Shown in pieces: positions 34,050 through 36,625 of a DNA stretch of 36,625 nt. The stretch lies in contig PBNZ01000029.1 in the NCBI GenBank assembly GCA_002723275.1, positions 185,832-222,456 of the forward strand, read 5' to 3'. Position numbers and translations under genes: made by a program. The first letter of the stretch is position 1. Each line of letters starts with the position of its first letter. Below the pieces are notes generated by a model. The model saw only the letters and a list, made by a program, of their open reading frames with translations. It searched no databases and was not told the origin of the DNA. The stretch comes from Planctomycetaceae bacterium. Lineage in GTDB: Bacteria > Planctomycetota > Planctomycetia > Pirellulales > Pirellulaceae.

Positions 34050-35096
34050 TTAATCCTCAGAATCTTCGGAAAACAAAGGATACTCCTCTTCCTCTGTCGC
34101 AGCTGCATGCGGAGTGATCTGCAAGTGCTCGTACGTCTTGGCGGTAACCACGCGTCCGCGCGGTGTACGAACCACCATTTCTGTACGCAGCAAAAATGGC
34201 TCAACCTCATCCGCAAGGGTATCGGTTGCCGTATTCATGGTATGGGCGATCGCCTCGACACCGGCCGGCCCACCGCCAAAAACACGCACCAAAGTCTCCA
34301 GATATTTTCGATCCTGTCGGTCTAAGCCCCGCTGATCGATACCCGCCATCTCAAGAGCAGCCTGAGTAATCTTCAGGTTGACGACTCCATCCGCCTTGCT
34401 GGTGGCGTAATCCCGGACCCACCTGAGCAGATTATTGGCAACACGAGGTGTACCTCGACTTCGCCGAGCGATTTCAGAAGCGGCCACATCATCGATTTCG
34501 ACCGATAATTTTTCCGAGCTTCTTCGCACAATTTCGGTCAATTCGGCAAGCGTGTAGAAATCCAAATGCTCACGGATCTGAAATCGATCACGAAGGGGCG
34601 CCGAAAGCATGCCGGCTCGCGTGGTGGCTCCGATCAGGGTGAAGGGCTTAATCCACAGGTTAAGGGTCCGAGCATTCGTTCCCTCCCCGTGGACAATATC
34701 GATCCGAAAGTCCTCCATCGCCGTGTAGAGATACTCTTCAACGGCTTTCGGCAAACGGTGGATTTCGTCGATAAACAGGACGGACCGACTATCGGCGTTC
34801 GTGAGATAGGGCACGAGATCCTTGGGCGCTTGCAGAGCGGCTCCACTGGTCAACTGCACATTCACACCCATCTCACGGGGCAAACAAAGTGCAAAAGTTG
34901 TTTTACCCAGACCGGGAGGTCCATCAAACAGGATGTGCCCTAAAGGATCTTCACGTTTGATCGCAGCATCGACCGCAATCTTCATTCGCTCGTAGACACT
35001 GCGTTGACCGACCATCTGATGAATGGTCTGGGGACGAAGATCACGATCTCCGTCATCCATCGGCTGCTCACCCGTCAGAATCGCTTCACGTGTCAT
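34050..35096 (-). CDS. ruvB: Holliday junction branch migration ATPase RuvB
   Basis: Hexameric AAA+ motor that drives branch migration with RuvA. From the ATG at 35096 it has 348 residues; AAGGA lies six bases upstream, while the TTG two codons earlier does not need to be used. Walker A is GPPGLGKTT (K65), Walker B is LFIDEIHR (D110, E111), sensor 1 is GATTRAG, and the RuvB winged-helix region at the end includes GGGPAGVEAIA. The C-terminal tail is acidic (EEEEYPLFSEDSED). It is the last gene of cysS-ruvC-ruvA-ruvB, 57 bases after ruvA. Confidence 0.98.
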   Translation of the reverse strand: MTREAILTGEQPMDDGDRDLRPQTIHQMVGQRSVYERMKIAVDAAIKREDPLGHILFDGPPGLGKTTFALCLPREMGVNVQLTSGAALQAPKDLVPYLTNADSRSVLFIDEIHRLPKAVEEYLYTAMEDFRIDIVHGEGTNARTLNLWIKPFTLIGATTRAGMLSAPLRDRFQIREHLDFYTLAELTEIVRRSSEKLSVEIDDVAASEIARRSRGTPRVANNLLRWVRDYATSKADGVVNLKITQAALEMAGIDQRGLDRQDRKYLETLVRVFGGGPAGVEAIAHTMNTATDTLADEVEPFLLRTEMVVRTPRGRVVTAKTYEHLQITPHAAATEEEEYPLFSEDSED

Positions 35097-35153
35097 CGCC
35101 AATCCTTGAAATCATCGAGCCATTTCATGCTGTTTATACCAAAAGCAGGCCAA

Positions 35154-35780
35154 CTAGGCTTGATGAGCTTGCTCGTACACCAGCTGAATCAGCGCCTGAA
35201 CGTCTTTAAATTTTTTCTTGGTGCCAACGGCAGCATCCAATAAACGCCGGGCATCCGCCTCGGAATGGCCCAACTCGCGTAATACCTCGAAGGTTTCACT
35301 GACGACATCCGGCTCTCCATCGGTGGCAGCCGAGACCGCTTCGGAAACCAACAAGGCGAATTTAGGAACCTTCCGCCGTAATTTGGCGATAATCCGTTCG
35401 GCCGTCGCCGGTCCAATGCCGGGAAGCGCGGAGAGTCCCTTCACATCCTGCTCCTCAATCGAAGCAGCCACCTCCTGCACCGGTCTCACCATTGCTCGCA
35501 ACGCCTTACGAACACCGACCCCATCGACGGAGCAGAAAAGCTCGAAAAACTCACGTTCAACGATCGTTTGGAAGCCGACGATGCGGGGTACGAGCCGTCC
35601 TTGAGCCGGATTTCCTTCAAGGTATTCGATCGTATGCAAACTGATCGACTCGCCGAGACGATTCTGCAATTGGCGTCGAACGAACTCGGGAATGAGCACC
35701 TGATACTCCAACGAGTCAACGGCGAGCTGAAGATCATCATCCCCAACGCGAATCAATTTTCCTGAGATCTTCGTGATCAA
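35154..35780 (-). CDS. ruvA: Holliday junction DNA helicase subunit RuvA
   Basis: Tetrameric protein that binds four-way junctions and loads RuvB. It has 208 residues: an N-terminal OB domain (MITKISGKLIRVGDDDL), two helix-hairpin-helix segments in the middle (FCSVDGVGVRKALRAM and LSALPGIGPATAERIIAKL), and a C-terminal three-helix domain that contacts RuvB (VLRELGHSEADARRLLD). The start is TTG at 35780, with AAGGAG seven bases before it. It lies between ruvC and ruvB. Confidence 0.96.
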   Translation of the reverse strand: MITKISGKLIRVGDDDLQLAVDSLEYQVLIPEFVRRQLQNRLGESISLHTIEYLEGNPAQGRLVPRIVGFQTIVEREFFELFCSVDGVGVRKALRAMVRPVQEVAASIEEQDVKGLSALPGIGPATAERIIAKLRRKVPKFALLVSEAVSAATDGEPDVVSETFEVLRELGHSEADARRLLDAAVGTKKKFKDVQALIQLVYEQAHQA

Positions 35781-35890
35781 AGTGACTCTCCTTCACTGGA
35801 GCCTCGTCCTATCCAGGACGGAATGGCTCGGTTTCTTTAGGCAGTCGATCTTCGTGTATTTTCGATGGAACCGAAGGGCAGGGCACAATC

Positions 35891-36388
35891 TCAACTGCAG
35901 ACCTTACCTCGCAAAAAGTAATGACACATGGCGATCGCCAGCGCATCGGCGACGTCAGGAGGATTGGGGATCTGATTCAGCTGAAGTTCGCGTTGCACGG
36001 TTTGCTGAACTTGCAACTTAGGAGCGTGTCCGCTTCCGGTTAGGATTTTTTTCACACGCGTCGCAGAATACCCCATGACCGGTATCTCGATTTGAGCGGC
36101 AGCAAGCAGGATGACACCTCTTGCGTGTCCCATGAGTATAGCGGTCTGAGGCCTTTGATAGTGCGAATACAAATTCTCAACCGCCATCACATCCGGGCGA
36201 CAATCTCGCAGAACCTCAGTGATTCCTTGATGGATTTGGTTCAACCGATCGGCAAGTTGAGCGCGAGACGAGGGCCCACGAACGACGCCTGCCTCAGCCA
36301 GCTGCGGGCGTCTTTCATCCGCGACGATCACACCGTAACCGGTGATATTCAGCCCGGGGTCCACTCCCAGAACTCGCAGGCCCTCCAT
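35891..36388 (-). CDS. ruvC: Crossover junction endodeoxyribonuclease RuvC
   Basis: Dimeric resolvase that cuts Holliday junctions symmetrically. It has 165 residues with the four acidic residues of the RNase H-like active site visible: D10 in VLGVDPGLNITGYG, E71 in MAVENLY, and D145 and D148 in PPDVADALAIAMCH. The ATG at 36388 has GAGGAGG five bases upstream. It follows cysS by 27 bases and precedes ruvA by 110 bases, so the three ruv genes probably share a transcript with cysS. Confidence 0.97.
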   Translation of the reverse strand: MEGLRVLGVDPGLNITGYGVIVADERRPQLAEAGVVRGPSSRAQLADRLNQIHQGITEVLRDCRPDVMAVENLYSHYQRPQTAILMGHARGVILLAAAQIEIPVMGYSATRVKKILTGSGHAPKLQVQQTVQRELQLNQIPNPPDVADALAIAMCHYFLRGKVCS

Positions 36389-36415
36389 GGGAGCCTCCTC
36401 TTGGATTGAACACGA

Positions 36416-36625
36416 TTACCCGATTTTCCAACCGGTGCCATCCTTGCGATCTTCAAGCGTGATTCCGAGTTCGGTGAGACCGTCACGAATCTGATCAGCC
36501 GTCTCAAAGTCCTTCTTGCCGCGAGCCGAGGCACGCAATTGAATCATGAGTTGCATCAATTGATCGACGAGTTCGTCATTGCCACCAGCCGCGGATTCGG
36601 CTGGTTTTTGGAAAATCCCCAAGAT
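36416..36625 (-). CDS. cysS: Cysteinyl-tRNA synthetase, C-terminal fragment (gene continues past window)
   Basis: The frame is open to the window edge, so only the end of the gene is present. The visible part, LGIFQKP then an acidic linker, LMIQLRASARGKKDFETADQIRDGLTELGITLEDRKDGTGWKIG, matches the C-terminal helical domain of CysRS. There KDFxxAxxIRDxLxxxGIxLEDxxxGTxW is conserved. This region contacts the tRNA-Cys anticodon. The catalytic core (HIGH and KMSKS motifs) lies outside the window. Confidence 0.9.
   Translation of the reverse strand: MLGIFQKPAESAAGGNDELVDQLMQLMIQLRASARGKKDFETADQIRDGLTELGITLEDRKDGTGWKIG

Noticed and set aside
33749-34216. A 155-codon minus-strand frame spanning the ruvB-rpmF gap
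   Set aside because: It overlaps the 3' end of ruvB and the start of rpmF in other frames and includes low-complexity text from the direct repeat; the strong rpmF promoter lies inside it.

Overview
The window most likely comes from a planctomycete chromosome, probably of the Pirellulales type. I infer this from gene content, not from a marker gene. It holds dockerin-like proteins with PEP-CTERM tails, a ThuA-DUF1080 fusion, a Tat-exported sugar isomerase and a Tat-exported Gfo/Idh/MocA oxidoreductase. It also holds a subtilase whose N-terminus resembles the planctomycete RRLxxExLExRxLL signature, a multi-gene exopolysaccharide locus with a sulfotransferase, and many non-ATG starts. I found no rRNA, tRNA, CRISPR array, insertion sequence or phage gene.

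Layout. (1) 1-1867: the end of one secreted PEP-CTERM protein and a complete paralogue, with a clear intrinsic terminator between them. (2) 1993-5799: a DNA-repair patch, with a Nei/Fpg glycosylase divergent from an ATP-dependent DNA ligase, followed by a DUF429 protein and a small unknown protein. (3) 5854-8486, minus strand: a TIM-barrel sugar isomerase and a ThuA-DUF1080 hydrolase, likely one carbohydrate-catabolism operon. (4) 8820-23971: a polysaccharide locus with a Wzc-like tyrosine autokinase, an O-antigen-ligase-like protein with TPRs, a subtilase carrying seven 47-residue repeats, a Wzx-like flippase, a sulfotransferase, a methyltransferase, a GT4, a Wzy-like polymerase and a GT2. 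(5) 23989-25350: an orphan OmpR-type regulator with a degenerate receiver, and a small protein made of a 62-residue repeat. (6) 25707-28944: a CPA2-type antiporter with CBS domains and an exported oxidoreductase. (7) 29343-36625, minus strand: an EF-hand secreted protein, then the fatty-acid operon rpmF-fabD-fabG-acpP-fabF, then cysS-ruvC-ruvA-ruvB.

How the genes work together. The kinase, flippase, polymerase, ligase and transferases form most of a Wzx/Wzy polysaccharide assembly line, with sulfation and possibly methylation as decorations. The outer-membrane exporter (Wza) and the initiating phosphoglycosyl transferase are absent here and must lie elsewhere. PEP-CTERM proteins are generally linked to exopolysaccharide and exosortase systems, so the first genes may be functionally connected, but no exosortase lies in the window. 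The fab cluster supplies acyl chains and is read from a near-consensus promoter in front of rpmF. The ruv genes form the Holliday-junction resolvasome.

The least explained items are the 47-residue repeat array of the subtilase, the 62-residue repeat protein, the degenerate orphan response regulator, and an in-frame UGA just upstream of the subtilase.
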